Part shown: positions 27,512 through 35,207 of the stretch, one piece after another
Layout of the letters: the number at the start of each line of letters is the position of its first letter
Numbering within the stretch: the first letter of the stretch is position 1
Assembly (NCBI RefSeq): GCF_016862075.1
Contig: NZ_BOMG01000027.1
Location: forward strand, 180,797 to 244,796
Reading direction: 5' to 3'
Length of the DNA stretch: 64,000 bases
Source of the DNA: Actinoplanes couchii
GTDB lineage: Bacteria; Actinomycetota; Actinomycetes; Mycobacteriales; Micromonosporaceae
The notes under the pieces: generated by a model
What the model was told of the DNA's origin: nothing
The model's input: the letters and a program-made list of their open reading frames with translations, nothing else
Databases searched by the model: none
Made by a program: the position numbers and the translations under genes

Positions 27512-28489
27512 GTGGAAAATCGAACCTTTGGCAAGCTGGGACGCAGTGTCGGTGTGGTCGGACTGGGTGCCTGGCAGCTCGGCGCCGACTGGGGCGAGGT
27601 CAGCGAGGCCGACGCGCGCGCCACCCTGGCGGCCGCCGTCGACGCGGGTGTGACGTTCATCGACACCGCCGACGTCTACGGCGACGGCCGCAGCGAGCAG
27701 ATCGTCGGCTCCTTCGTGAAGGACAAGCCCGGCCTGACCGTCTTCACCAAGATGGGCCGCCGCCTGCCGCAGGAGCACGACAACTACAACCTGGACAACT
27801 TCCGGGCCTGGACCGACCGCTCCCGCGCCAATCTCGGCGTGGACACCCTGGAGCTGGTGCAGCTGCACTGCCCGCCCACCTCGGTGTACAGCTCGGACCA
27901 GGTCTACGACTGGCTGGACACGCTGGTCCAGGAGAAGCGGATCGCGGCGTACGGGGTGAGCGTGGAGAAGGTCGAGGAGGCCCTCACCGCGATCGCCCGC
28001 CCCGGGGTGGCCAGCGTCCAGATCATCCTGAACGCGCTCCGGCACAAGCCGCTGGAGCGGGTGCTGCCGGCCGCGGCCGCCGCCGGTGTCGGCATCATCG
28101 CCCGGGTGCCGCTCGCCAGCGGCCTGCTCACCGGGCGTTACGACGCGAACACCACGTTCGCCACGGACGACCACCGCAACTACAACCGGCACGGCGACGC
28201 GTTCGACGTCGGCGAGACGTTCTCCGGCGTCGACTACGAGATCGGCCTGGAGGCGGTCCGCCGCCTGCGCCCGCTGGTGCCGGAAAACGTCACGATGGCG
28301 CAATTCGCCCTGCGGTGGATCATCGATCAGCCGGCCGTCACCGTCGTGATCCCGGGCGCGCGTAACCCGGAACAGGCGCGCGCGAACGCGGCATCCGCGG
28401 ACCTTGCTCCGCTCTCGCCGGAAACCGGAGAAATGATCACCGCGGTCTACGATGAGTTGATTCGCCCGCAGGTGCACGACAAATGGTGA
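27512..28489 (+). CDS. Aldo/keto reductase
   Basis: 325-aa NADPH-dependent oxidoreductase with a TIM-barrel. Catalytic tetrad is visible as Asp and Tyr in FIDTADVYGDGRSE, Lys in VFTKMGRR and His in LVQLHCPPT; the cofactor-binding C-terminal segment VVIPGARNPEQARANAASADL is typical. Start GTG 27512. Substrate unknown; members with this GARNPEQ pattern are often annotated as sugar- or aldehyde-reducing stress enzymes. It overlaps the next small membrane gene by 7 bp. Confidence 0.93.
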   Translation: MENRTFGKLGRSVGVVGLGAWQLGADWGEVSEADARATLAAAVDAGVTFIDTADVYGDGRSEQIVGSFVKDKPGLTVFTKMGRRLPQEHDNYNLDNFRAWTDRSRANLGVDTLELVQLHCPPTSVYSSDQVYDWLDTLVQEKRIAAYGVSVEKVEEALTAIARPGVASVQIILNALRHKPLERVLPAAAAAGVGIIARVPLASGLLTGRYDANTTFATDDHRNYNRHGDAFDVGETFSGVDYEIGLEAVRRLRPLVPENVTMAQFALRWIIDQPAVTVVIPGARNPEQARANAASADLAPLSPETGEMITAVYDELIRPQVHDKW

Positions 28490-28722
28490 AGAATGGAGCC
28501 GGGTCACCGCAGTTGAAGGGCTGGCTCGCGATGTCGGCCGGCCTGCTGGCGATGACTCTGGGTGGAGTGTGGACGCTGCAGGGGCTCGGCTATCTCGGCG
28601 GCGGCCTGATGAGCGGGAAGTCGTTCTGGGCGGTGGTGGGCGGTGTCGTTTTCGCCGCCGGACTGCTTCTGGTCGTCCGGGGGATGCGCCGGCGCACGGC
28701 CGGTCACCAGGACCCGGGCTGA
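28483..28722 (+). CDS. Small two-helix membrane protein
   Basis: 79 aa with two hydrophobic segments (LKGWLAMSAGLLAMTLGGVW and FWAVVGGVVFAAGLLLVVRG) and a basic tail (MRRRTAGHQDPG). ATG 28483 or GTG 28486 overlaps the reductase end, so it is translationally coupled. No known family recognised; a membrane partner of the reductase is only a guess. Confidence 0.75.
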   Translation: MVKNGAGSPQLKGWLAMSAGLLAMTLGGVWTLQGLGYLGGGLMSGKSFWAVVGGVVFAAGLLLVVRGMRRRTAGHQDPG

Positions 28723-28729
28723 CGAAAGA

Positions 28730-28760
28730 GGCCCCGCAACCTCGTCGAGGGTGCGGGGCC
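28730..28760. terminator. Bidirectional hairpin between convergent genes
   Basis: GGCCCCGCA (28730-28738) and CCTC pair with GAGG and TGCGGGGCC (ending 28760) around a 3-nt GTC loop with one A.G mismatch. It sits between the convergent small membrane gene and the cold-shock gene. No T-run on either side. Confidence 0.65.
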
Positions 28761-28820
28761 ACGGTCGGGCCGACCTCCGCCAGGCGGTCGGCGCCCGGTC
28801 TCACGACCGGCTTATAGGTC

Positions 28821-29024
28821 TCAGAGCGGGCGAACCTGCTCCGCCTGCGGGCCCTTCTGGCCCTGGGCGATCTCGAACTCCACCCGCTGGTTCTCCTCCA
28901 GAGTGCGGTAGCCGCTCGTCTGGATGGCCGAGAAGTGGACGAACACGTCAGCACCCCCGCCGTCGACGGTGATGAAGCCGAAGCCCTTGTCTGCGTTGAA
29001 CCACTTCACGGTTCCTTGCGCCAT
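28821..29024 (-). CDS. Cold-shock protein (CspA family)
   Basis: 67-aa single OB-fold RNA chaperone. RNP-1 KGFGFITV and RNP-2 VFVHFSAI are intact in [21 protein letters not shown] 29024 has AAGGAGA upstream, preferred over the frame to 29060. A long upstream gene-free stretch is typical of csp genes with regulated 5' leaders. Confidence 0.96.
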   Translation of the reverse strand: MAQGTVKWFNADKGFGFITVDGGGADVFVHFSAIQTSGYRTLEENQRVEFEIAQGQKGPQAEQVRPL

Positions 29025-29302
29025 GCTGAACTCTCCTTCTGAAAATGCCGGCCCGCCCAACCGTGGCAGCGCGGGGCCGATGACCGTTTTCGAGCAGCGG
29101 CGCCACGAGGCGGCCTTTCAGAGGACGTCCCATCCACCCGGCCCTCACGACACCTGTCGACCATCCCGGGAAGGGTCGGTGTCACGCGGGTCAAGCAGAA
29201 GCAGCGAACCACGTACGCAAAAACTGGCCACACTGTACCCGAAAATCGGGCCGTAAAGCTGCCCCTCGAAGGAATCGAAAAATGGGCTGCCGATATGGAA
29301 AA
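29025..29302 (-). promoter_or_regulatory. Gene-free leader region upstream of the cold-shock gene
   Basis: About 280 bp with no coding character, directly upstream of the cold-shock start. It presumably holds the csp promoter and a long 5' UTR, as cold-shock mRNAs often have. No strong promoter hexamers or defined fold could be assigned by eye. Confidence 0.35.
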
Positions 29303-29337
29303 GGTCCCCCACTTCACAAGGTGTGAAGCGGGGGACC
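29303..29337 (-). terminator. Intrinsic terminator after the DUF4235 gene
   Basis: An 8-bp stem GGTCCCCC/GGGGGACC, one A.C mismatch and a further 7 bp CTTCACA/TGTGAAG, 3-nt loop. Read leftwards it is followed by CTTTTCC, a short T-run. It lies about 30 nt beyond the stop at 29368 and ends the small envelope-protein transcript. Confidence 0.85.
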
Positions 29338-29367
29338 GTCAAGACTCTCGTCTATACAGAAGTTGAT

Positions 29368-29640
29368 CTAGTCAGGCCAAGTTCCGGTCAGTTTGTGAGT
29401 GGTGATGACACCTCCGCGGTGCACCGCCGCCTTCACGATCGAGAAGATCGCGCCCTGCAGCGCGGCAGCGATCAGGATCTCGGTCCAGCCGCGATCCGGG
29501 TCGCCGGCGTCCGGGGCGTCGTCCTCGCCCGCGACCACCTTCCACGCCTGTTTGAAGAGGAACCCGGCCGCCGCGCCGGCCGCGAAACCGGCCGCCACGT
29601 TCATCGGCTTCAGGGCCAGCTTCGAGATCTTGCCCGCCAT
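29368..29640 (-). CDS. DUF4235 membrane protein
   Basis: 90-aa actinobacterial protein with two hydrophobic segments (MNVAAGFAAGAAAGFLFKQAW and ILIAAALQGAIFSIVKAAV) and a short C-terminus KLTGTWPD. Unknown function. Its start overlaps the DUF3618 stop (TGATG), so the two are coupled. Found with DUF3618 and a holin-like protein as a recurrent membrane module. Confidence 0.9.
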   Translation of the reverse strand: MAGKISKLALKPMNVAAGFAAGAAAGFLFKQAWKVVAGEDDAPDAGDPDRGWTEILIAAALQGAIFSIVKAAVHRGGVITTHKLTGTWPD

Positions 29641-30014
29641 CAGCGCCTCCCTCGGAGAATCAGGATGAGACCGGCCACCGCCGCGATCCCCGCGACGGTC
29701 AGCATCACCGGGAAGGGGTTGGCCCGCACCCGCTCGCCGGCCTGCACGGCCAGCTCACGCGGCGGGGTCTCCCGCACCGTCTCGCGGACCCGGCCGGTCA
29801 TCTCGGCCGCCCGCGTCAGCACCCGCTGCTTGGTGACCTCGACCTGCTCGAGGGCCCGCTGCTTGGTCTCCTCGACCTGCTCCCGGGCGCGCGCCTTGAC
29901 GTCCGCACGGGCGGCCAGCGCCTGCACGGTCTCCCCCAGCTCGCTCCGGGTCTGTCTGATCTCCTGCCGCAAAGCGACCAGGTCGGGCTTGTCGGCCCCA
30001 TTCTTCTCGCTCAT
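29640..30014 (-). CDS. DUF3618 protein
   Basis: 124-aa protein with an N-terminal DUF3618 helix (LVALRQEIRQTRSELGETVQALAAR), a long charged helix with KARAREQVEETKQ and EQVEVTKQRVLTR repeats that may form a coiled coil, and a C-terminal membrane helix (FPVMLTVAGIAAVAGLILIL). Function unknown. Overlaps the upstream holin-like gene by ATGA. Confidence 0.9.
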   Translation of the reverse strand: MSEKNGADKPDLVALRQEIRQTRSELGETVQALAARADVKARAREQVEETKQRALEQVEVTKQRVLTRAAEMTGRVRETVRETPPRELAVQAGERVRANPFPVMLTVAGIAAVAGLILILRGRR

Positions 30015-30445
30015 GCCCGGCTTCGCTCCTTGACCGCGTGCTTCACTTCGTCGACATCGGCCTTCACACTCTCGATCGCGGCCGACGGCTCCGGCGGCAC
30101 GGCCTTCTCGACCTGCTTCTTGCCCAGCAGGGCGAGCACACCGGCGATCGCGAACAGCAGGACGGTGACGATCAGCGCCGCCGCCCAGAGCGGAAGGATC
30201 AGATCGAGGGCGATGACCCCAGTCGCGATCGCCGCTCCCACTCCGTACATCGCCAGCACGCCCGCGCCACCGAAGAGCCCGGCGCCGATACCGGCCCGTT
30301 TGCCCTTCTCGGCGAGTTCGGCCTTGGCGAGAGTGATCTCGTCCCGCACCAGCCGGCTCAGCTGCTCACTCGCACGCTGGACCAGCTCGGCCGTGGACTG
30401 CTCGGTGATCGGCCGGACGGGAACGCCGTTCAAGACATCGGCCAT
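30011..30445 (-). CDS. Holin-like membrane protein (DUF1469/Actinobacterial Holin-X)
   Basis: 144 aa; a charged N-terminal amphipathic region (ELVQRASEQLSRLVRDEITLAKAELAEKGKRAG) precedes two membrane helices (FGGAGVLAMYGVGAAIATGVI and LPLWAAALIVTVLLFAIAGVL). The family is named for holin resemblance but in actinobacteria these genes are chromosomal and not phage-linked; no prophage gene is nearby. It heads the holin-like/DUF3618/DUF4235 set. Confidence 0.88.
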   Translation of the reverse strand: MADVLNGVPVRPITEQSTAELVQRASEQLSRLVRDEITLAKAELAEKGKRAGIGAGLFGGAGVLAMYGVGAAIATGVIALDLILPLWAAALIVTVLLFAIAGVLALLGKKQVEKAVPPEPSAAIESVKADVDEVKHAVKERSRA

Positions 30446-30494
30446 CGTTCAACCCCTTTCCGTGTGCCCGAGGTATGCCCTGATCAGAGGTCAC

Positions 30495-31664
30495 TCAATC
30501 CTTACTCTCGGACGCAACCGGGACAGGGCCGCCGAATACCGCCCCACGGGCGTCACCGTCGGCTCCGCCGCTGAAGACGCGGGCCGCCTCGGACTCCGGG
30601 CCGGGACCGTGATGACCGTCCACGAACGGCCGGCTGCGGTCCGCCTGCTCCACCTCGGCACGCATCCTGGGCAGGGCAGCCTTCTGGTGCTCCCAGATCC
30701 AGGCGACCAGGCTCTCGCGTACCAGACAGCGGAGGTCCCAGAGGGCGGCCGCGTCAGCGGCGCTGACCAGAGCGCGCAGCCGGATCCGGCCGTCGGTCGC
30801 ACCGGTCACCTGCAGCACGCACACCTTGCCGTTCCACAGGTCCGACTGCTCGCAGATCCGCTGCAGCTCGCTGCGCAGCGGCTCGACCGGGGTGGCCCAG
30901 TCGACGTCGATCTCGGCCGTCCCGAGCACCGCCGACGACGTGCGGGTCCAGTTCTGGAACGGCTTGGTGGTGAAGTACGAGGTCGGCAGGATGAGCCGCC
31001 GGTCGTCCCAGATCTGCACCACCACGTACGTCAGGGTGATCTCCTCGATCCTCCCCCACTCCTGCTCGACCACGACCACGTCGTCGACCCGGATCGCGTC
31101 GCTGAAGGCCAGCTGGAGCCCGGCGAACACGTTGCCGAGGGTGCTCTGCGCGGCCAGGGCCGCGACGACGCTGATCAGACCGGCGGAGGCGAGCACGCTG
31201 GCCCCGAGCGCGCGGATGTCCGGGAACGTCATCAGCATGACGCCGCCGGCCAGCACCACGATGATCGCGACGGTGACCCGGCGCAGCATCACCACCTGGG
31301 TCTTGATCCGGCGGCGGCGCAGGTTGTCCGGCACGTCGGTGCGCCATTTGGCGAGCGCCATGTCCTCCAGCACCAGCAGGATCGCGCCGACCAGCCAGGC
31401 GAAGGCGGCGATCACCAGCAGCACGAGGACGTGCACCAGGCCGGCCCGGCCGGGGAACTCACCGGCCCACACCCGGATCGCCTGCTGCACCGCGACGAGG
31501 GTGACGGCGGCCAGGAACGGCCGGTGGATCTTGCGGGCCATGTCGGCGGCGAGTGTGGACCGGCGGCCGAGCCGCTTGATGATCCGGTGCACGATCTCGA
31601 CGAACACGATCGCCACGGCCGCTGCTCCGCCGACGGCGAGCAGGGCGGTCAATACGCTGGGCAC
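30495..31664 (-). CDS. Small-conductance mechanosensitive channel family protein (MscS)
   Basis: 389 aa. N-terminal four membrane helices, pore-lining TM3-like segment (VLASAGLISVVAALAAQSTLGN) followed by the beta domain (GLQLAFSDAIRVDDVVVVEQEWGRIEEI) and NWTRTSS. The C-terminal ~60 residues are low-complexity and charged. It should release solutes on hypo-osmotic shock. GTG start with GGGAGGGAAAGG upstream. It is a neighbour of the small envelope-protein module. Confidence 0.94.
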   Translation of the reverse strand: MPSVLTALLAVGGAAAVAIVFVEIVHRIIKRLGRRSTLAADMARKIHRPFLAAVTLVAVQQAIRVWAGEFPGRAGLVHVLVLLVIAAFAWLVGAILLVLEDMALAKWRTDVPDNLRRRRIKTQVVMLRRVTVAIIVVLAGGVMLMTFPDIRALGASVLASAGLISVVAALAAQSTLGNVFAGLQLAFSDAIRVDDVVVVEQEWGRIEEITLTYVVVQIWDDRRLILPTSYFTTKPFQNWTRTSSAVLGTAEIDVDWATPVEPLRSELQRICEQSDLWNGKVCVLQVTGATDGRIRLRALVSAADAAALWDLRCLVRESLVAWIWEHQKAALPRMRAEVEQADRSRPFVDGHHGPGPESEAARVFSGGADGDARGAVFGGPVPVASESKD

Positions 31665-31788
31665 TTGCCTTTCCCTCCCACGAGCGGTGTCACGAACGTC
31701 CAGCTTTGCCCGTGCGGAGGGGTGGAAACACGGCAGCGGCGGATGTCAGAGATTGCTCACATCCGCCGCGATAGGCCGTTAGGGTGGT

Positions 31789-32613
31789 TCAGATCTTGCG
31801 GTACTTCGACTGCGCCAGGCAGTAGACACCGAAGGCGGCGATGCCGGCCGCGATCAGGACGAGCAGCCACACGCCCCAGGAGTAACCGGCCAGGGTCTTC
31901 AGCGCGGCGTCCAGGCCACGGGCCTTCTCCGGGTCGTAGTTGACAGCTGCGGAGACCACGAGCAGACCGGCGATCGCGTACGCGGTGCCCTTGGACATGT
32001 AACCGGCCATGCCGAGCCGGATGATCGGCTTGCGGGTGCCGGCCGGCATCTCCTGGGTCTTCAGGTGCCGGGTGAACTTCTTCTTGTAGCCGTAGATCGC
32101 CATGCCGACACCGACGCCGAGGACGATCAGCCCGACCAGACCGACCAGGATCCGGCCACCGGAGGAATCCATCAGGCCGGCGGTCATGCCGGCGTTGCTG
32201 TCACCCATCGAGGTGCCGGCGCCCTGGACGACCTTGACCGCGTTCCAGGCGAGGTAGGTGTAGAGGATCGCGCGGGCGCCGTTGAGGACCCGCTCGGCCA
32301 TGGCCCGGCGGTCCTTCGGGCCACTCTCACCGATCGCCGCCTCGAAGGCCTGCCAGATCGCCATGGCGCCGAGGCCGACGGCGATCACGATCAGCAGCGT
32401 CTTGCCGAACGGCTGCTTGGCGATCTCCTGAAGGGCTCCGCCCTGGTCGCTGTCCTGTCCGGAGCCGCCGAAGGCGACCTGCAGCGCGATCCAGGCGAAG
32501 AGGAGGTGGATGATGCCGTACCCGATGAAGCCGCCCCGGGCCAGGTACTCCAGGGGCTTGCTCTCGGCGGCCCGTGACGCGTGGTGTTTGACGTTCGAGG
32601 CAGCTGTGGACAT
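31789..32613 (-). CDS. DUF1206 membrane protein
   Basis: 274-aa protein with six hydrophobic helices arranged as three related pairs; glycine-rich starts (YLARGGFIGYGIIHLLFAW, GARAILYTYLAW, MAGYMSKGTAYAIAGLLVV) are the DUF1206 hallmark. ATG 32613 (MSTAASNVKHHASRAAES) is preferred over the long upstream frame. Function unknown. Confidence 0.92.
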   Translation of the reverse strand: MSTAASNVKHHASRAAESKPLEYLARGGFIGYGIIHLLFAWIALQVAFGGSGQDSDQGGALQEIAKQPFGKTLLIVIAVGLGAMAIWQAFEAAIGESGPKDRRAMAERVLNGARAILYTYLAWNAVKVVQGAGTSMGDSNAGMTAGLMDSSGGRILVGLVGLIVLGVGVGMAIYGYKKKFTRHLKTQEMPAGTRKPIIRLGMAGYMSKGTAYAIAGLLVVSAAVNYDPEKARGLDAALKTLAGYSWGVWLLVLIAAGIAAFGVYCLAQSKYRKI

Positions 32614-32660
32614 GCCACAGATGTGACCAGGAGCCTCGATCGTCAAACGTAACCCGCCGC

Positions 32661-32987
32661 TTACCTGCCGATCTCGAGCTGGATCGCGTCCGAGGTGACA
32701 CTCGACAGGGTCACCTGGAGGCCGCCGACGTCGACCGCCTGCTGGCCCTTGGTGAGCTGGATCTGCTCGCCGGCGATGTCCATGGTCACGGTGTTCTCGT
32801 CGGCGGAGACGAACTTCGCCTCGACCCCGAGCACCTGGACGCTGGCGTTCGTCTCCCGCTGGATCGTGACGGTGCACTGGTCGAGGCCGCAGTCGACGTC
32901 GTCACCGCAACCGGTCAGCAGGGTGAGGCCCAGAGCGGCCGTGGCGAGGGCGGTGGCGATGCGGCGGCGTGGCTTGGAGATCAACAC
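32661..32987 (-). CDS. Putative lipoprotein
   Basis: 108 aa from GTG 32987. Signal peptide ISKPRRRIATALATAALGLTLLTGC ends in a lipobox LTGC, so Cys would be lipidated. The mature part is a small beta-rich domain (VDCGLDQCTVTIQRETNAS) with two further cysteines. No family recognised. No clear ribosome site, and the frame is open upstream to 33113. Divergent from a GNAT gene. Confidence 0.7.
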   Translation of the reverse strand: MLISKPRRRIATALATAALGLTLLTGCGDDVDCGLDQCTVTIQRETNASVQVLGVEAKFVSADENTVTMDIAGEQIQLTKGQQAVDVGGLQVTLSSVTSDAIQLEIGR

Positions 32988-33030
32988 CCATTTCACGGTA
33001 CGGGGTGAAAGCAAACATAAGCTGTGAGAG

Positions 33031-33315
33031 GTGAGTGACCTTTCGGTACGCGACAACGCCCCCGAGCACCGCTTCGAGCTGCTGGTCGACGGTGACGTCG
33101 GCGCTCTGGCCACCTATCGCACCCGGGACACGGTGGTGACGATCCTGCACACCGAGACCGCCCCGGAGATGCGCGGCCGGGGCCTGGCCGGGGAGTTGGC
33201 CCGGCAGACCCTCGATCAGATCCGGGCACGCGGCGGCCGGGTGGTGCCCGCGTGCCCGTTCTTCGCCAAGTACATCGGCGAGCACCCCGAGTACCGGGAT
33301 CTCGTCGCCCGCTGA
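33031..33315 (+). CDS. GNAT-family N-acetyltransferase (short YjdJ-like)
   Basis: 94-aa minimal acetyltransferase. LLVDGDVGALATYRTRDTVV, TETAPEMRGRGLAGELARQ (acetyl-CoA loop) and VVPACPFFAKYIGEHPEYRDL match the small YjdJ/Gtt1-like group. Start GTG 33031. Substrate unknown. Confidence 0.88.
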   Translation: MSDLSVRDNAPEHRFELLVDGDVGALATYRTRDTVVTILHTETAPEMRGRGLAGELARQTLDQIRARGGRVVPACPFFAKYIGEHPEYRDLVAR

Positions 33316-33335
33316 GGTCAGGCGGCCCGCTGAAA

Positions 33336-34892
33336 TCAGGCGGCGACCGGCTGCGGGACCGGGGCTCCGGCGATCAGCTCGGCGGCGGCCCGGCCCAGCG
33401 CCCGGGTGGCGCCGTGGGTGGCGATGTGCACCCCACCGGCCACCGTCACCGGGATGCCCATCTCGACCACGACGGTGTCCGGGCGCACCTCGATCACCGC
33501 GCGCAGCGCCCGCTCGATCCACGGGTGCCGGTGCACGTCCCGCACCACCAGGACCAACGGCCGGTCACCGGCGCCGGCCAGCACCGCGGCGGCCGGGTCG
33601 GCCAGCGGCTCCAGGTCCTCGGCGGAGAGCCGCACCGACGTGGTGCCGGGCAGCAGCTCGGTGAGCGGGCCGCCGACCCCCCACGGGGTCTCCGCGCCGA
33701 TCGCGATGTTGTGCGGCGGCGCGAACTCGACGACGTGCGGCACCCCGCGGACCGGCAGCACCGGCCCGGCCGCGGAGGTGGTCACCCGGACCGCGCGGCG
33801 GGCGGCCTCGAAGCCGATGGCCGAGCCGAGGACCGCGACACCGTCACCGGCGGCGGCGTCCGCGATCGCCCGCGCGCCGGTCTCGGTCTGCCGCCGGGTG
33901 GTCCAGGCGGCCAGGGCCCGCACCCGGGCCACCGCGTCGCGCAGCCGCTGCTCGGCCAGCGCGCCGGAGCGGACCGCCTCGACGATGGCGTCGCGCAGCC
34001 GGATCGCGGTCTGCTCGTCGTCGTGACCGCCGCCGACACAGATGGCGTCGGCCCCGGCGGCGAGGGCCCGGACGGTGGCGCCCTCCAGGCCGAAGCGGCG
34101 GCGCACCCCCTCCATCTCGATGCCGTCGGTGACGATCAGGCCGTCGAAGCCGAGCTCCTCGCGGAGCAGTCCGGTCAGGATCCGCGGGCTCAGGGTGGCC
34201 GGCATGTCGGTGTCGTACGCCGGGACCAGCAGGTGCCCGGTCATCACCGAGCGGGCGCCGGCCGCGATCGCCGCGCGGAACGGGACCAGCTCGCACTCCA
34301 TCAGCTCGTCCGAGGTACGGGCGATCACCGGCATGTCGTGGTGCGAGTCGACAGCGGTGTCACCGTGGCCGGGGAAGTGCTTGGCGCAACCGGCCACCCC
34401 GGCGTCCTGGAGACCGCGGACGAAGGCGGAGGTGTGCCGGGCGACCAGCCGGGGCTCGGCGCCGAACGACCGTACGCCGATGACGGGGTTGCCGGGGTTG
34501 CTGTTGACGTCGGCGTCGGGCGCGTAGTCGAGGGTGATCCCGGCGACCGCCAGTTCCCGGCCCAGGTCACGGGCGACCGCCTCGGTCAGCTCCGGGTCGT
34601 CGATGGTGCCGAGGGCCAGGTTGCCGGGCCGGGAGCTGCCGAGCCGGGACTCGAACCGGGTGACGTCACCGGCCTCCTCGTCGATGGCAACGATCACATC
34701 CGGGTTCTCCGCCCGCAGCCCCGCGGTGAGTGCCGCCACCTGAGCGGGTGACTCCACGTTGCGGGCGAAGAGGGCGACCCCGCCGAGTCCGGCGCCGAGC
34801 CACCGGCGGACCCAGTCCGGGGCGGTGGTTCCCACGAATCCGGGTTGGAGCACCGCAGCAGCCAGTTCCGGCAATTCGCCGTGAGTCGACAT
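33336..34892 (-). CDS. Glycoside hydrolase family 3, beta-N-acetylhexosaminidase-like
   Basis: 518-aa cytoplasmic-type GH3. The NagZ catalytic loop KHFPGHGDTAVDSHHDMP starts at K171, and the nucleophile is Asp256 in IVTDGIEMEGV. A C-terminal ~170-aa alpha/beta domain follows, as in the two-domain actinobacterial forms. Likely role is peptidoglycan N-acetylglucosamine recycling or chitooligosaccharide cleavage. No signal peptide from ATG 34892 (MSTHGELPELAAAV), so it is probably intracellular. Confidence 0.92.
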   Translation of the reverse strand: MSTHGELPELAAAVLQPGFVGTTAPDWVRRWLGAGLGGVALFARNVESPAQVAALTAGLRAENPDVIVAIDEEAGDVTRFESRLGSSRPGNLALGTIDDPELTEAVARDLGRELAVAGITLDYAPDADVNSNPGNPVIGVRSFGAEPRLVARHTSAFVRGLQDAGVAGCAKHFPGHGDTAVDSHHDMPVIARTSDELMECELVPFRAAIAAGARSVMTGHLLVPAYDTDMPATLSPRILTGLLREELGFDGLIVTDGIEMEGVRRRFGLEGATVRALAAGADAICVGGGHDDEQTAIRLRDAIVEAVRSGALAEQRLRDAVARVRALAAWTTRRQTETGARAIADAAAGDGVAVLGSAIGFEAARRAVRVTTSAAGPVLPVRGVPHVVEFAPPHNIAIGAETPWGVGGPLTELLPGTTSVRLSAEDLEPLADPAAAVLAGAGDRPLVLVVRDVHRHPWIERALRAVIEVRPDTVVVEMGIPVTVAGGVHIATHGATRALGRAAAELIAGAPVPQPVAA

Positions 34893-35010
34893 GAGCCCCC
34901 GTACCTCCGATGCATCGTCTTCGCCTCTTTGCCGGGGACCACGTTCACACGGCCCGACCGGTTTAGTCAACAAACCTTTCTATTTGCTGTGACACCTGGG
35001 TCATTAGAAT

Positions 35011-35154
35011 GTGCACGTGCTCACTCCTGTGGTCGCGGCCGGCGACTGGCGCGACATCGACTGGTCCGAGGTGCATGCCGTCCGTCTTCTGGGGGTGGCC
35101 CTCGCTCTTCTTTTCCTGCTCTGGGCGATTCGCCGCATGTTCGGCGGCAAATAG
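35011..35154 (+). CDS. Small single-helix membrane protein, likely leaderless
   Basis: 47 aa from GTG 35011 (or 45 from GTG 35017): VVAAGDWRDIDWSEVHAVRL then LGVALALLFLLWAIRRMFGG. Codon use has the high third-position GC of real genes and a short membrane helix with a basic end is plausible. TAGAAT at 35005-35010 places a transcription start at the second GTG, so translation would begin at the first base of the mRNA. Too short for ordinary gene finders. No family recognised. Confidence 0.6.
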   Translation: MHVLTPVVAAGDWRDIDWSEVHAVRLLGVALALLFLLWAIRRMFGGK

Positions 35155-35207
35155 GGGTAACGGGGCGGAACCGAATCCGCCACCCAAGATCGGATAGCCT
35201 CCGCTCG

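Noticed and set aside
30011..30445. Holin-like gene as evidence of a prophage.
   Set aside because: No integrase, capsid, portal, tail or lysin gene is nearby, and this holin-like family is a normal chromosomal resident in actinobacteria.
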